A DNA stretch of 64,000 nucleotides from Phaeoceros laevis (Eukaryota > Anthocerotophyta > Anthocerotopsida > Notothyladales). The translations under genes and the position numbers were made by a program. Under the pieces are notes generated by a model. It saw only the letters and a list, made by a program, of their open reading frames with translations, was not told the origin of the DNA and did not search any database. Shown in pieces: positions 45,746-57,423 of this stretch (its first letter is position 1; each line of letters opens with the position of its first letter). The DNA lies in assembly GCA_049999765.1 (NCBI GenBank), contig JBNGIQ010009593.1:132690-196689 (forward strand). The letters run 5' to 3'.

Positions 45746-46441
45746 ATGGCGCGTTCCCAGCACCTGCAACCAGCAGCGGTGGCCACGGTGGCTTTTTTTC
45801 TCTTCCTGTCAGGCTTCGCTCCCATGTTGAGACTGGCAGCGGCGTCGGATGCGGACCCTCTGCAGGATTTCTGCGTCGCCAAGGACCCTGCTAATCCCGA
45901 CCCCATCGTCAATGGATTCGCGTGCAAGCCCGTGTCCGAGACCACCGCCGACGACTTCAAGTACCTCGGCCTCAAGAACCCCGGCGACACGTCCAAGAGC
46001 GACCTGGGCGCCGTCATCACCAGCGGCTTCGTCACCGTCTTCCCGGCGCTCAACACGCTGGGCATCGCGCTGCAGAGGATCGACTTCGCCAAGGGCGGCA
46101 TCAACCCTCCCCACCACCACGCGCGCGCCACCGAGATCATCTACGTAGTCGACGGAGAGCTGGAGGTGGGATTCGTGCCTTCCCAGAGCCTCAAGCTGTA
46201 CAAGACCGATCTCAAGAAGGGGGAGACGTTCGTCTTCCCGCGAGGATCCCTCATCTTCATGAAGAACGTGGGCGATGGCTCCGCCTTCGTGCTCTCCGCG
46301 CTCAACACGCAGTACTCCCCTGCGCAAAACTTCGCGGCCGCGCTCTTCGCATCGGGACTGCCCGTCGACGTGCTGGCTAAGAATCTTGGAATCACCCAGA
46401 AGCAGGTCAGCCACATCGAGAAGAAGGTGCTCCTGCACTGA
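45746..46441 (+). CDS. Germin-like protein (cupin), secreted
   Basis: Apoplastic cupin of the germin family, members of which bind Mn and can have superoxide dismutase or oxalate oxidase activity. Single exon, 231 residues from the ATG at 45746; upstream in-frame codons lack an ATG. Residues 1-35 are a signal peptide (hydrophobic VATVAFFLFLSGF). The conserved N-terminal pair of cysteines is present (LQDFCVAKD and NGFACKP). Cupin motif 1 is intact: PPHHHARATEIIYVVDGE has two metal-binding histidines and the glutamate. In motif 2 the usual P-R-G-x-x-H is PRGSLIF, so the fourth metal ligand, His, is replaced by Ile. The protein may thus bind metal weakly or not at all. GC content is higher than in neighbouring genes. 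Confidence 0.93.
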   Translation: MARSQHLQPAAVATVAFFLFLSGFAPMLRLAAASDADPLQDFCVAKDPANPDPIVNGFACKPVSETTADDFKYLGLKNPGDTSKSDLGAVITSGFVTVFPALNTLGIALQRIDFAKGGINPPHHHARATEIIYVVDGELEVGFVPSQSLKLYKTDLKKGETFVFPRGSLIFMKNVGDGSAFVLSALNTQYSPAQNFAAALFASGLPVDVLAKNLGITQKQVSHIEKKVLLH

Positions 46442-46818
46442 TGAGAGACACCTCAAGTCCGAGCTTGCTTTCGGAGAAGGATTCGTAGCTAAGGCTAACT
46501 TAGTTTCATGTAACTGCCTCATGTTCAATGCGCACCTTGGCTTGGTCTAGTAAGCTGGGTGCTCACTCAACATGTCCTGTCTATGTATGAAGCAAAGGCT
46601 CTTAAAACTGGTCTGCTCACATTCTCAGCAGATGATGATGAACTGCACACTGTCAACTGAGTTTGCAAACACTGCAAATCTTCGAATGCGGAGTGTGCCC
46701 TCACTCGTTTGTTCTAAATAAGTGTAGCTAGCTAGCTAGCGATGTCCGAAACCCTAAGTCGCATGGTTTTGAGTTGGAGATCCTGTGCAAAGCAACCAAC
46801 AACCTGGAGTGGCGGAGA
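46442..46818. other. Intergenic between germin and unknown gene
   Basis: Short 3' flank of the germin gene and 5' flank of the next gene on the same strand. No feature seen except a gctagctagctagc microrepeat near 46724. Confidence 0.5.
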
Positions 46819-47840
46819 ATGGGGCGAGAAGGACAAACCTTGGGCGAGAAGGTGGTGGTCCTGTTGAACGCTAGCACCAATTTGGCCTCCGCTTTGCAGG
46901 GAACTTCGTCTCTGGCCCCAGTGTAGGCTCCCAGGACTCCGTCTGCCCTTATTTTTCTCTCACGTCGTTTTGGAAGTTTGCCAGGGAAATAGAGCCTTCT
47001 GAGCTGTCCAATTGCAGTGTTTCAGGCCTCACTTTGCCGCTGGATTCGGTGGGATGGAATGCTGCGGACGCTCCTCTGCATCTCATCAATTTTGTTGGGA
47101 AAGATGGCACTGTCAAGGTGCTCTTGAAAGACTCTCCACCGGTTCTGGTTCCCTGCTGCTGATTCGAATGGTCTGAGAGGAGTTGAATGTGAGAAACTGC
47201 AGTGATGTTTTTTCGAGGTTTTGGTTGCAGGTGTCCGTGATTGTCCCGATTCAGGAGATCCCTCGGTCCATCGCTGTCAACGTAGCGGAGATGATCTTTG
47301 AACACATTTTAAAGGCAGCTCCAGTGGAGTTCCCCGGGTTCGCTGTCATTCTGGCAGGTGACGTGCCGATACCTGGATCTTTTCAGAGCGAAGGTGTAGA
47401 CATCGTTCACGAAGATACCAGGCTGGAAGGTGCTGCAATTCAGCTGGCAGAGCTGAATGGCTGCACTGAGAGTTCACGAGCTATTTTCGGCAAGCTGCAA
47501 AGACTTCCTCCCGGCCTACAGCTCCGTGACGAGTTTCTGGCTTCTCTAGTGCATGTGGCTCAAGTGATGCATTTGCCTACAGCCCTCTTGTTGGGGCCTA
47601 CGAGCTTAGCGGCACCTGCTGAGGACAAGGTAGGTCTTGAATGTGGGTTCGTTAGTCATGTTTCCAGGAAAGTTGTTCCTTCGGTTGACAGCCAGCCAGC
47701 TCTGCCTTGTGCAGGTGAAGTCTGATCTAATCGCAATACTGGCAAAACAAGTTGGCATCTCGTTTGATGCTGCCAAATCAGTGAGGGACACTGTACGAGA
47801 TATTGACAGCATCACAGGATGGCAGGCATTGTACATTTAA
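46819..47840 (+). CDS. Conserved-looking protein of unknown function
   Basis: Four exons, 46819-46922, 47018-47147, 47231-47629 and 47715-47840, give 252 residues with the frame kept at every GT-AG junction, which supports a real gene. It begins MGREGQTLGEKVVVLLN, has no signal or membrane segment, and alternates strand-like and helix-like segments (VSVIVPIQEIPRSIAVNVAE; FPGFAVILAGDVP; LRDEFLASLVHVAQVMHLP), ending DSITGWQALYI. This looks like a soluble alpha/beta protein. The pattern and length recall proteasome-assembly-chaperone-type proteins, but I see no decisive motif and give no function. Confidence 0.6.
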
Positions 47841-48421
47841 CTCAGGCAACTGCCTCTTTTATGAATACCTTCGACAAAGTTGTCTTCAGACTTCGAGGCT
47901 ACTTCTTCTATCAAGCTGGCAAGAAGAACAACTACTTTTGTTGCAGAGATTTCCACCGAAAATGCTACAAATAGAGGGTTGGTTGGGAAAAAATATTACA
48001 TGAGTCTCTAGACTGTCAAGCTGTTCCGTAATACGAACGAATAGATGTCCCCGAACTCTACTCAGAACAGATGTCCAGGTTATGTTGACATAGCAAACTA
48101 CTCAAACTGCTGCTGCTAGCAAAACGAAGCACCCCAATACAATACATGCTGTTCATCAAATTTCATGACCAGCGCCAGATCAGAAAGTTTAAGAAAGGCC
48201 ACATCAAAACTTTGACGACTCAGAACTTGCATCAGTCACACACAGTCCACGCTACCATTGAACTGGAGGCAGTCATCAGGCAGGATTTCTTGTTCTCAGT
48301 CCACTAATTCCATGCCGTTTCAGCAAAGGTACTACAATTGTATAGGGCAGTCCTAGAATACAAAAAGTACCACCCAGTGACCAGCTGTGGAACAATAAAT
48401 TAGTCCGCCAACACTACCTAC
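47841..48421. other. Convergent 3' flanks
   Basis: 3' flanks of two convergent genes; no frame, repeat or RNA gene seen. Confidence 0.5.
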
Positions 48422-51400
48422 TCACAAAATGAGGGTTGCACCGAGTAGACACATCACAAGAAGAATAGGTGCTTGCAAATGGGTGACGGAACTTGGGGTA
48501 GGGGAAAGTGCAGGACCGGCAGGTGGACTTACATCGGTGGGAGGGGGAAGGGAGGAGAATGATGGCAACGGAGCTTGGTCCACTTCGGCAGGAGGTACGG
48601 GGCCAGAAGGTGGGGATGGTCGACCTCCTGTGCGTAAGTAGAAGTTGTAAAGAACCCCAGGTACCACAGTAGGGATGGTGAAGTTGTTTGGAGACAACTG
48701 CAATCCTTCCACAGGCCCGTAGCACCCCTGACCTGCAGTGTCGAAACAACCAAAATTCATGAGAAACCAAGAGGGAGAGGCATACTTTTGCACAGGAGGA
48801 CCACGAATACGGCAGGGTAGGGAGCTTACGCAAGTAGGCAGCTACTGTAGCTGGATTATCTGATATGAATCCATCCACATCGTAGTACTCTGTCAGTGTG
48901 TTGAGCTCCCGGGTGGGATCCGACTCAAACTCAAAAGCGAAATAGTCAGGCTCATTTCTTTGAACAGCCACATACACGGTTAAATTCTGCTCGTGAGCTT
49001 CTCTGACCAGGCTTGTGTTACCTGTGAGAAAACCCAAGTACGTATCTACCTGAGGCAGAAGTATCTGGGACTTTGGGACAGTTACTGCACTTGCAAATTG
49101 CTTGATCTCCTGTAAGGACTGCGTTGTTACGTTCTCCGCAAGAACAGGGAACGTCGAGGCCACTTCAATACGGTAAACCCGAGGATAAGCTGGCAAAACC
49201 GCCTGCAGCCTCTTCAGTACCGAGCTGTCCTCTGATTGTATAAGAATTGGATGGCTTGCATTGGGGCGGCCATCAAAACCTGCTTCTTTCAAAACTTCCA
49301 CTACAATGTCGACAACGTCCAGACCGGCTCCTGTTGCAAGGAAATACGCATTCTGCATTCAGATAAAACCGCCAGTTAGTGAGACTGCTGTGCGACCTGC
49401 GACCTGCTGGAATGATCAAAGCACTTAGCAATCAACTGCCTTCATTCGCTAACCTGGAGGTCAATAAAAACTCCGGTTCCCGATAAATTCTTGGCAACCT
49501 TCAAAAAGTCAGACAGGAGTAATATTCCTTCCAGGCCATCATACGCTGCATTCCGAAGATAACACTGCGTGCACTTGTTGACACCCCTGCTCTGAAAAGC
49601 TGCGTGGCAAAAAAGAAAGATATAATGTAGTCAGACTAGGACAAAGACCAAAGAACTACATTTGACCATCTCCGTGTAGTAGTTCCCATCACGAATTCGA
49701 AAACTTACCAGTAAGTTGCTTGATTTCGCTCCAAGTTAGGTTGAATGTAAAAAGACCCGTTCCTTGCTGTATGGCCTCAATTGTAGAGGAACGGTCGAGA
49801 AGGTTGTTGTACTTCGTCACATCAGTGCTGGCAATAAGATCCGGTGATTCTCGGCAAATAGCTATACCGTCTTTGGTGAGCTGAACTGGACAATCTATGA
49901 AATCTGCCCCATCTCTGACAGCAGCTTCATAAGAACGGATGGTACAGCCGGGATAATCACCACTTGCTCCGTTATGAGAAATGATTGTCCTCTTGATAGC
50001 CAGAGGGTTTAATGGAGTTGGTCCTGCAATACTCCAGTGTCTCAGTTAATTTGCCAAAAACTTTGTGATCACAACAAGACAGCTTCTCAGATGCATCATC
50101 AGACGTACACCTACTCTAGACACATGGAGCAGAGGTCCCTTTGTATTGGAAGACGATGATGACACTCACCAGCTTGTAACTTTGAGCTGGATTCACTGGA
50201 CGCATAGCAAGCTGCAATGTCACCAAAAAACAGGAGTTCAGACCACGATGCTGTGGAACAAAATGGTTTAACACAATGGTTCAAACCTACACAGACATCA
50301 TGCAAGGCAAAAGAAAGGAGATTCTTCTTACATACGGCCTCCGACGCTGTTGTAGGGAAGTCAGTCAGGATTCCGTCGACAGAAAATTCACCATCTGATA
50401 TGAAATATAGATACTCCCGTATGGGGTCATAGCTGTAGTTGTAGCTCTTGACGTTAGTCACATCGTTTATGAAAGGTCCAGCAAATACTGTTAGATTCTC
50501 CTTGTGATAATCTTGCACTAAAGTGGTTGGTGCAGTCGTGTAGTTTGTTGCCGGGTCCACGCCCCAAATTGCACTGCCTGGAACTAGCACTCCTGAGGAG
50601 AAATTCTTGATCTCCTGAGGAGTGAAGGAGGAATAACGCCTTCCAGTACTTGGCTCTGTAGCATTGAAAGAGGGAATTTTGAAAATAACTTTGGTTGTAG
50701 TCCTACTTCCCCTTACGATGCTTGCAACGCTTCTCAGTAATGCCACCTCCGTACTTGATACGTAGTCTGGTAGTACAGTTGCTCTTAGAGCAGTTTGGAC
50801 GAATGCAGTCATGTTCAAGCCATGGTCTTCATAAAATTGAGCATACTGTTATAATCACAGAGAACTGTGTCAGTGGCCATCACTGACAGCGGCAGTCACA
50901 CAAGAAGGAAGTTCATATCCATTACAACCATACAGGTCTCCTTACCTCCACGTTCACCCACAAGCCTCCTCTTTTGTTAGTATCTCCGGAATACGTACTG
51001 AGAATTTCGATAACATCTGAAGGAGTCAAGACGGGATAAATGCCATCAAAAGCTGGTGTCCGAGACGATGTAGCCTGCCTAGCTGCACAGGAAAAGACGA
51101 GTATTACTCAAATTATGCTGTAAAAAAGTTGATATTCCAAAGTTCCTCAAGACAATGCAGAGCCTCTTACAAGGAAACGATGAAGCTAAGTCAAACAAAG
51201 CCGAAGCACCAGACCTCTGCCCATGCATCAGAAGGTAGAAGAGACATGAGAACTCACCATACGTGTCATTTATTTGCTTGTACGTGAGGTCAATTGAAAA
51301 GACTCCTGTCACATTTTGCCCATTGACTTCGTACGTGGACGTATTGTAATCCTTTACTTGTGGGTTGTAATTCAATATCGTGCTGGTTGTAAGGTCGAGG

Positions 51401-51951
51401 CCGGTGCGACAGATGCCCTTGAGATCCTTCGTGAGCTGCAGGTCGCACAGGAGAATTGTTCCGTCCACAGAAAAGCTAAGGGCAGTACCGTAGGCCACTA
51501 CCGTTTGATCAGGGAAGAGTCCAGACGAGCCACCATTGGCAATAACTAAAGGGGGCCGACCTGCAACGGTAAGACCATCCAACACTGAATTTGGTATAGC
51601 ATAACTCCCAGTATAGGTTTTATTGGCACAAGCATTTCCACAAACATTCATACAATGTCAGCTCATCCGCATGAGAAACTGTTGCAGAGGAAATACAAAA
51701 ATGTAGGTTCTTGAGTCTCAGTTTCTCGTCAGCAGCTTGTTTTACAACAAACGAGATTCAGAACAGTCGACAGAAGGTACTCAAATCGTAGAGCTCATGA
51801 CACATCACAAGTACCAGCAAAACAAGTTCATTCCAGTACCTGATAAAGTCTTCCAATCTAAGCCAGAGGAAGGCTGGCCGAGGACAAGCACCGGCAAGAG
51901 AAGTAGCAGGAGAAGCGCGACGGGCTTGCCCATCTGAGCTAGCAAGTGCAT
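48422..51951 (-). CDS. GPI-anchored GDPD-like protein (SHV3/GDPDL family)
   Basis: Cell-surface protein of the SHAVEN3/GDPDL family, needed in angiosperms for cell-wall organisation and root-hair growth. Nine exons on the minus strand: 51951-51840, 51560-51258, 51082-50946, 50845-50332, 50211-50170, 50023-49709, 49599-49454, 49352-48830, 48732-48422; 800 residues. The start is MHLLAQMGKP or, six codons later, MGKPVALLLL, both giving a signal peptide. Two tandem GDPD-type domains follow: the first opens PLVIANGGSSGLFPDQT and lacks the catalytic histidine; the second opens IISHNGASGDYPGCT and keeps His but not the Glu-Asn of true phosphodiesterases. There are many N-glycosylation sites. The C-terminal Pro/Ser-rich stalk ends in a hydrophobic tail (APILLVMCLLGATLIL), a GPI-attachment signal. 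Catalysis is therefore doubtful, as usual in the family. Confidence 0.93.
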
Positions 51952-52497
51952 TCTATAGTTGCGGGATCCAGTGAGCTCCGATTACTCCCCACAACCAGCG
52001 CACCAGCAAGAAGAGACCACGTCAGCTAACTCCAGAATGGGACTGTGCGACGTCCTCAGTAGCTTGCTGGACGGTCTTCAGACATCCCCGAAAATCCTGC
52101 TGGCTTAGCGCACAATGCGTGCTGCGAAACCTGCCTGGACCACACGCATTCCGGCGCTGGCACCAAGGAATCCTGAAAGATGGTACCTTCGCCTGTTTGC
52201 GGACTACCTGAGCCAGCACGCAAGAAGGACCGGCTGTGCCACCAGATGAACAGACGACAGGAGGAGTTCAAGTTCTGAGGGTGCACGGAGAAGGTGCACT
52301 CTATCCTTGCACTCCTCACTGGCACAGTTCTTGATTCCCTGGAAGGCGGAAAAACTTGCAGATGTCTGACGAAACTTCGACGGAGTGCGACGACTCCGCG
52401 GCCTGCTGTCACTCTGACCCAGCTGTGAAGAGCCGCAACAGGAGGTGGGTTACCGTGGGTAGGAACTCGAGTTGTCCTCTAGTTACCACACGATGGG

Positions 52498-52622
52498 AAC
52501 GGGTTGTTGACCCCCAAACTGGGAGTATTCCTTTCCGGTGGTGGTTCGAATTTCCAGGCATTGCATCGGGCTGGGCTTCCAAGGACAATATCATTTAGGC
52601 GGTCAAGTGGACGTGGTGGTTT
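52498..52622 (+). pseudogene. Broken fragment of the GAR transformylase gene
   Basis: About 125 bp align with 53095-53207 in the neighbouring PUR3 gene, including an identical ggttcgaatttccaggcatt. The fragment has a 4-base insertion after gcatcggg and an in-frame tag where the gene has tac, and homology ends after gtggtggtttc. It lies about 190 bp upstream of the real start in the same orientation, so it is a decayed partial tandem duplicate. Confidence 0.85.
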
Positions 52623-52809
52623 CGTCGTGCCCTTATTTCATTGTTCGCCGACCGTAAAATAAGGGAGCATGCGCGTGGCGAATGGGGAAATAGTTCAACC
52701 GGGAATGGCGATTCCCAAAGTAGTGTTATTTCTATTAACGTCGGTCGCTTCATCGTCTGGCATGCCATAGCTGGTAGCGGAACATATTCTGGTTGTTGTT
52801 GCTGGCGCG

Positions 52810-54384
52810 ATGTGCCCGTATCCTGTGCCCACGGCAGGTTCTTTGCCAAGTGTGGCAAAACTCGAGCTTTGTCCCCTGTTGCAGCTTCCTCCGCCGGCTA
52901 GGGTTTGGCAGGCTCGTGGTTCCCATTTGATTGCTGCATCTTCATCAGAATTGTGGTCGACCTCCAGCTCCCGGCTTCGCTTGATTGCTGTGGCTAGCGG
53001 TATTGGATGTCAGCCATTGCAGGTGTCCTGCAAAGCAATCAAAGAAGAGCACAGGGCGGGGGATAGAGTCGATGTAGACGGGAGGGACGGGTTTATAACC
53101 TCCAAGCTTGCTGTATTTCTTTCTGGAGGCGGTTCGAATTTCCAGGCATTGCATCGGGCTTCCAAGGACAATGTCATTTACGGCCAAGTGGATGTGGTGG
53201 TTTCCGATAAGCCTGGTGAGCACGCATGGGGCCTTGTCCGCCCTACTTGCTTTCCCTTCATGTGCCACCGTAACGATGTTTTCTGTGTCTGAGTCCAGCA
53301 GTGCTTGTGCAGGTTGCAAAGGTTGTGATTATGCAAGGGAGCACGGCATTCCAGTTCTTGCTTACCCGAAAGGGAAGAATGCACCTGATGGCATCAGTTC
53401 TAGTGAGCTTGTCCAGAAGCTGAGGTTAGTCGGGTTCACAGTGTTGTGCCAGTGGGTTTTACTTCAGAATTTATCTTACAGCTAAACTCTAAAATCTTTG
53501 GGCCTACTAAACTCTTTGGGCCCACTAAACTCTTTGGGCTTTGCAACATTGGTCCTCGTGTGCTGCAGGGCCCGTGCAATAACACTAGGAGTTTCTCACG
53601 CAGGCATTATGGTGTGGACTACATCTTGCTTGCGGGGTACTTGAGGCTGTTGCCTTCAGAGCTTGTGCAGGCATATCCACGGTCTATTGTCAACATACAT
53701 CCTGCTCTGCTACCTGCTTTTGGTGGCAAAGGGTATTACGGGATGAAAGTGCATGAAGCCGTAATAAAATCTGGGGCTCGGTACGTAGTCGTTGCCATTT
53801 TTCTTAGCTTATTCTTCTACGATACCGGGTGATACAAGGTTGGCAGTGATGACTATTGCACATTTTCACAGTTTGTCTGAGACTCGATGAATGAAACAAA
53901 AGTGTCTGAGCCAACCCCTGTGAACAGCATGTGCTTGCAGCTTATGCACTCTCGTGTTTGGAACTGAGGCAAGACCTGTTTTGTTACACAGGTTTTCTGG
54001 TCCTACAATTCACTTCATTGATGAGAAGTATGACACTGGTCCCATTCTGGCTCAGAGGATTGTGCCGGTCTTGACAAATGATACACCCCAGGATCTGGCT
54101 GCCAGAGTTCTCAAGGAGGTAAATTGTTTTCCCGCTGGACAGGTCTGGCTTGTGTTACTCAAGTCTTCTCCTGGAATAACGGGGCTTGATTCCCTAGTTT
54201 CTGCTGTGCCCTACTATGCTACATGTCCCTACTATTTTCCTGACAAATGTTTGAACGTCTGAATTTGCAGGAGCACAAGTTATATGTTGAAGCTGTTGCA
54301 GCCCTGTGTGAGGATCGCGTATTTTGGCGAGAGGACGGAGTGCCACTTATCCGAAGATCTTGGGATGAGTCCGAGTATTACTAG
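52810..54384 (+). CDS. PUR3: Phosphoribosylglycinamide formyltransferase
   Basis: Third step of de novo purine synthesis: transfers formyl from 10-formyl-THF to glycinamide ribonucleotide. Five exons, 52810-53215, 53313-53424, 53604-53780, 53992-54118 and 54271-54384, give 311 residues. Residues 1-~95 form a Ser/Leu-rich leader consistent with plastid targeting, as in plant purine enzymes. The enzyme domain starts LAVFLSGGGSNFQAL (ribonucleotide-phosphate binding loop), followed by the folate-side block DYILLAGYLRLLP, then NIHPALLPAFGGKGYYG with the catalytic Asn and His, and HFIDEKYDTGPILAQ with the catalytic Asp. All three catalytic residues are present and length of the domain is typical (about 210). 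It is transcribed away from the GDPD-like gene. Confidence 0.95.
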
Positions 54385-54635
54385 CAGTGACCTTTGAGGA
54401 GTAGCGGGGGAGGAACTTTTTCTGATATTTTGAGAATGGCCGAATATTTTGGCTACAGTTTTGTACAACATACTAAAGAGTACTACATAGCACCAATCTG
54501 ATCAAGGACATTCGCATTGCACGTTTACACACTTCATTTTTTGTTTTATTTCTGGATTGTGCAGGAGGTAGTAATCCCAACTACACCTAAAATGTAAAAA
54601 ATACAAGAGGCAAATCTTCACCAGCCTCCATGGCG

Positions 54636-57423
54636 TTAAATCAATGCTTTCTGCTCCAACCTTTCGTTCCAGTTTAAGCACCTTACCAGGCTGGAAAACC
54701 AGTCATCTGTCTGATCAGACTTATCGACTGTAGGAAGGGGATGCTGGCTCATGGCGATGCGCACAGAATCTCCTTTGCAAAGTTGCTGCCTCCTTTTCCC
54801 ATCAAAAGAAACCCATGCATTGTTGCGTGCATCATCGGGAACCTGTCAAAGCAATTATCAGAGCACTTCCTTTCACACTTGCAACCCAAATACATTGCAC
54901 TGAACCAGGCAACTCACCTTCAACTCGAGTATAGCAGAATCAGGTAAGATAACCGGCCGGAAGGACAGTGAGTGTGGGCAGATGGGGGTAAACAACATGC
55001 AGGGCACATTTGGATGCACCTGAGATTCCAGGTAAAGCCAAATTTCAGTTTCCCAGTCCGTTATGTAAGAATGCATGAACAGGATGAAGCTCCTCACGTT
55101 CAACTAAGAATTAACGAGCACAAATTCGTACCATTGATCCACCGGCAGATGTTGAGTAGGCGGTGCTCCCAGTAGGTGTAGCCACCAGCACTCCATCAGC
55201 TTGCACCTGTGAAACAACGACACTCACATCAACTTCTGATTTTGGGGTCCTAAGAGGAAATTTAATTTGCAATAAAACAGCCTCAAGTTTACCTTGGTTA
55301 TAAGACGGTTCCGTTCATAGCATTCTATCTTGCACAGATAAGGATTTGAGCCCCTATCTACCACAATCTCATTCAGGACATCGAAAACTTTGCCTGGAAC
55401 AAGTTTCCCATTCCGGACGAGCTCACACCGCAAGCGCATCCTAAGCGTGATGTATACACCTTTGATCCCAGAATTGCCATGGACAATTGCTTGTAGGTCC
55501 TGCTTAAAATTTTGAAACTGCCAACCAAAGGTGCAGAAGAATCTGGTTGGCCCTCATCTGTGCCCCTCACATGCACTTGTATAATTATATCAAAGGCAAC
55601 AATAATTTCCTCATCATATTTTTCGTTGTTTGGCATCCTGGTCTAGCTACAAACATCCCAACCTAAAACAAATGTGGTCATGCAAGGTTTACTTACTGGG
55701 TGTGTTGTCAGGAAGCCAAGAGACCCGAGGTTGAATGACACTACTGGAGGGACAGCAGTAGGAAAGAGGTTGGAAGCATGAAGAATAACACCATCTCCAC
55801 CTAAGCAAACCACAAAGTCGACCATCTTATGAAGTTCCCTGCAGACAGCATGCCACACAAGAGGGTACAAAAAGAGAGCACAATACATTGTGAATTCATC
55901 GAAGATCGAAATACACTCTTACTGCATTTCTGGAACTAGCTAGAAATACTTCGTACCGCTGGTGCTGGCTTGCACCTTTCATTCTTGCATTTATAGCAAG
56001 CCGCAAATCAGCGGCTCACTCAGGTCAGTCGACCTTGCCCAGACACGTACCCTGAGTCTTGGTTGTAGAAGGTCTGCACAAAGCCGAAACCAGGAAACCT
56101 TGCAAACCGATCATGAACGTCTGGCTCGACCATTACATTCATTCTCTCCTCATGATAGAGAAAGGCAGCAACCTGGATCAACAACACTCGTGTGTATGAT
56201 GAACTCATCACTGGCATTTCAAGAGCTGGGAAGAACCACTATGTACTGGAAAATCAATCCCAGAGTTGTGAGAGTCTCAAAGCCAATGACCTAGGACTGC
56301 CTATTTGAAATACCTCTTGCGCTTCTTCCATGAGTTCATCGCCCAGTTTCTTCAGCAATAGTACTGTCTTGGGAGATGTTTTCCACATAAGCATTTGTTG
56401 CTGTGTGCTTGGGTGAGTAAATGCAAGGGTGGACTCTTTAACTCTCTCTCTTGTACAGGAGAAGCCATCTGTCCTAACTAGGTACATTTCTGCCTTTTTT
56501 CTAGACTGCAATCTAACGACCCCAGTTGTGGATGCACACATGTCCCCTTCAACAGAAATTGAGTCATCCCCAGAACCGGAGTCATCCCCAGAGCCTGCGT
56601 CGTCCAACTCATCATTAAGAACTTGTTCATTGCCCCCTATCTGCAGTAGTGCTCCATTGGGACCCTGATTTGATAGATCATCGTCGCTTCTGCCGCTGTC
56701 TATCACAGGAATGGCAAAACTCTCGGAATCAGCATCCTGGGCAGTGCTGGCCTCTGGTTCGGAATAGCTCGAGGTCCCATCAACAGCAGAACTAGAGAGA
56801 CCCCACCTCCCTGTAGGCCCGGCAATGTTTTCGGACTTGAGAGGAGCTTGGGGATTTTCTGCAGTGGACAATGGGCTGTCTGGGGAAGCAGTCCTATTTC
56901 CTCGAGGTGCCGCTCTTGCTTTCTTCATATACAGCGACATTCCTTGCTTTGACAAGACATCTGACCTGGGCCTCTGTGCTTCAAATGCACTCGCCACTCG
57001 GAAAAGCACCTGAGCGCCTTCTGATTGCCCTGGAACTGCAACACCCTGTCCTGCACCAACATCCTTCTCTGCACCTGCTGGCAGCAACTGTCTCTCAGAG
57101 GAGCTGCTAAACTGCGTCTGTGAGAGAGCTGTATCAGCAGAACATTCAAAGAGGGGTCTCTTACCCTTGGATTTTGAAGTGTCCGTGTTGTTCACAGATC
57201 GAGCACCACCCGAATGTGCTCGCCCGTTGGGCATAATACTTTCCTTGTTGACAGCGCTAGACTGTGAACCGTCACTGCCAAGTTCCGACCGCCCACGCAC
57301 AACAGATTCTCTCCATCTAGAAACCATGGAGCATGCTCTACCAACCCGTGTCGGACTGAATAGGGACAATGGAGTCGTATTTGAGTACGCGACTATTCTT
57401 ACAATCTCCTTCACTTGGTCCAT
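54636..57423 (-). CDS. NADK2: NAD kinase, NADK2-type, N-terminally short
   Basis: Makes NADP from NAD; NADK2 is the chloroplast enzyme in plants. Exons on the minus strand: 57423(or 57553)-56314, 56172-56051, 55838-55697, 55517-55293, 55206-55132, 55019-54918, 54842-54636. From the first in-frame ATG (57423) this gives 660 residues. N-terminal residues 20-50 match the end of the phosphatase-like region of plant NADK2 ([12 protein letters not shown]), but the residues before it read [11 protein letters not shown], where a phosphatase-type loop is expected. An acidic Ser-rich linker follows ([15 protein letters not shown]). The kinase domain is complete: [41 protein letters not shown]. The open frame extends upstream to an AG at 57554, so earlier exons may exist, yet only 500 bp separate it from the next gene. 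Confidence 0.9.
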
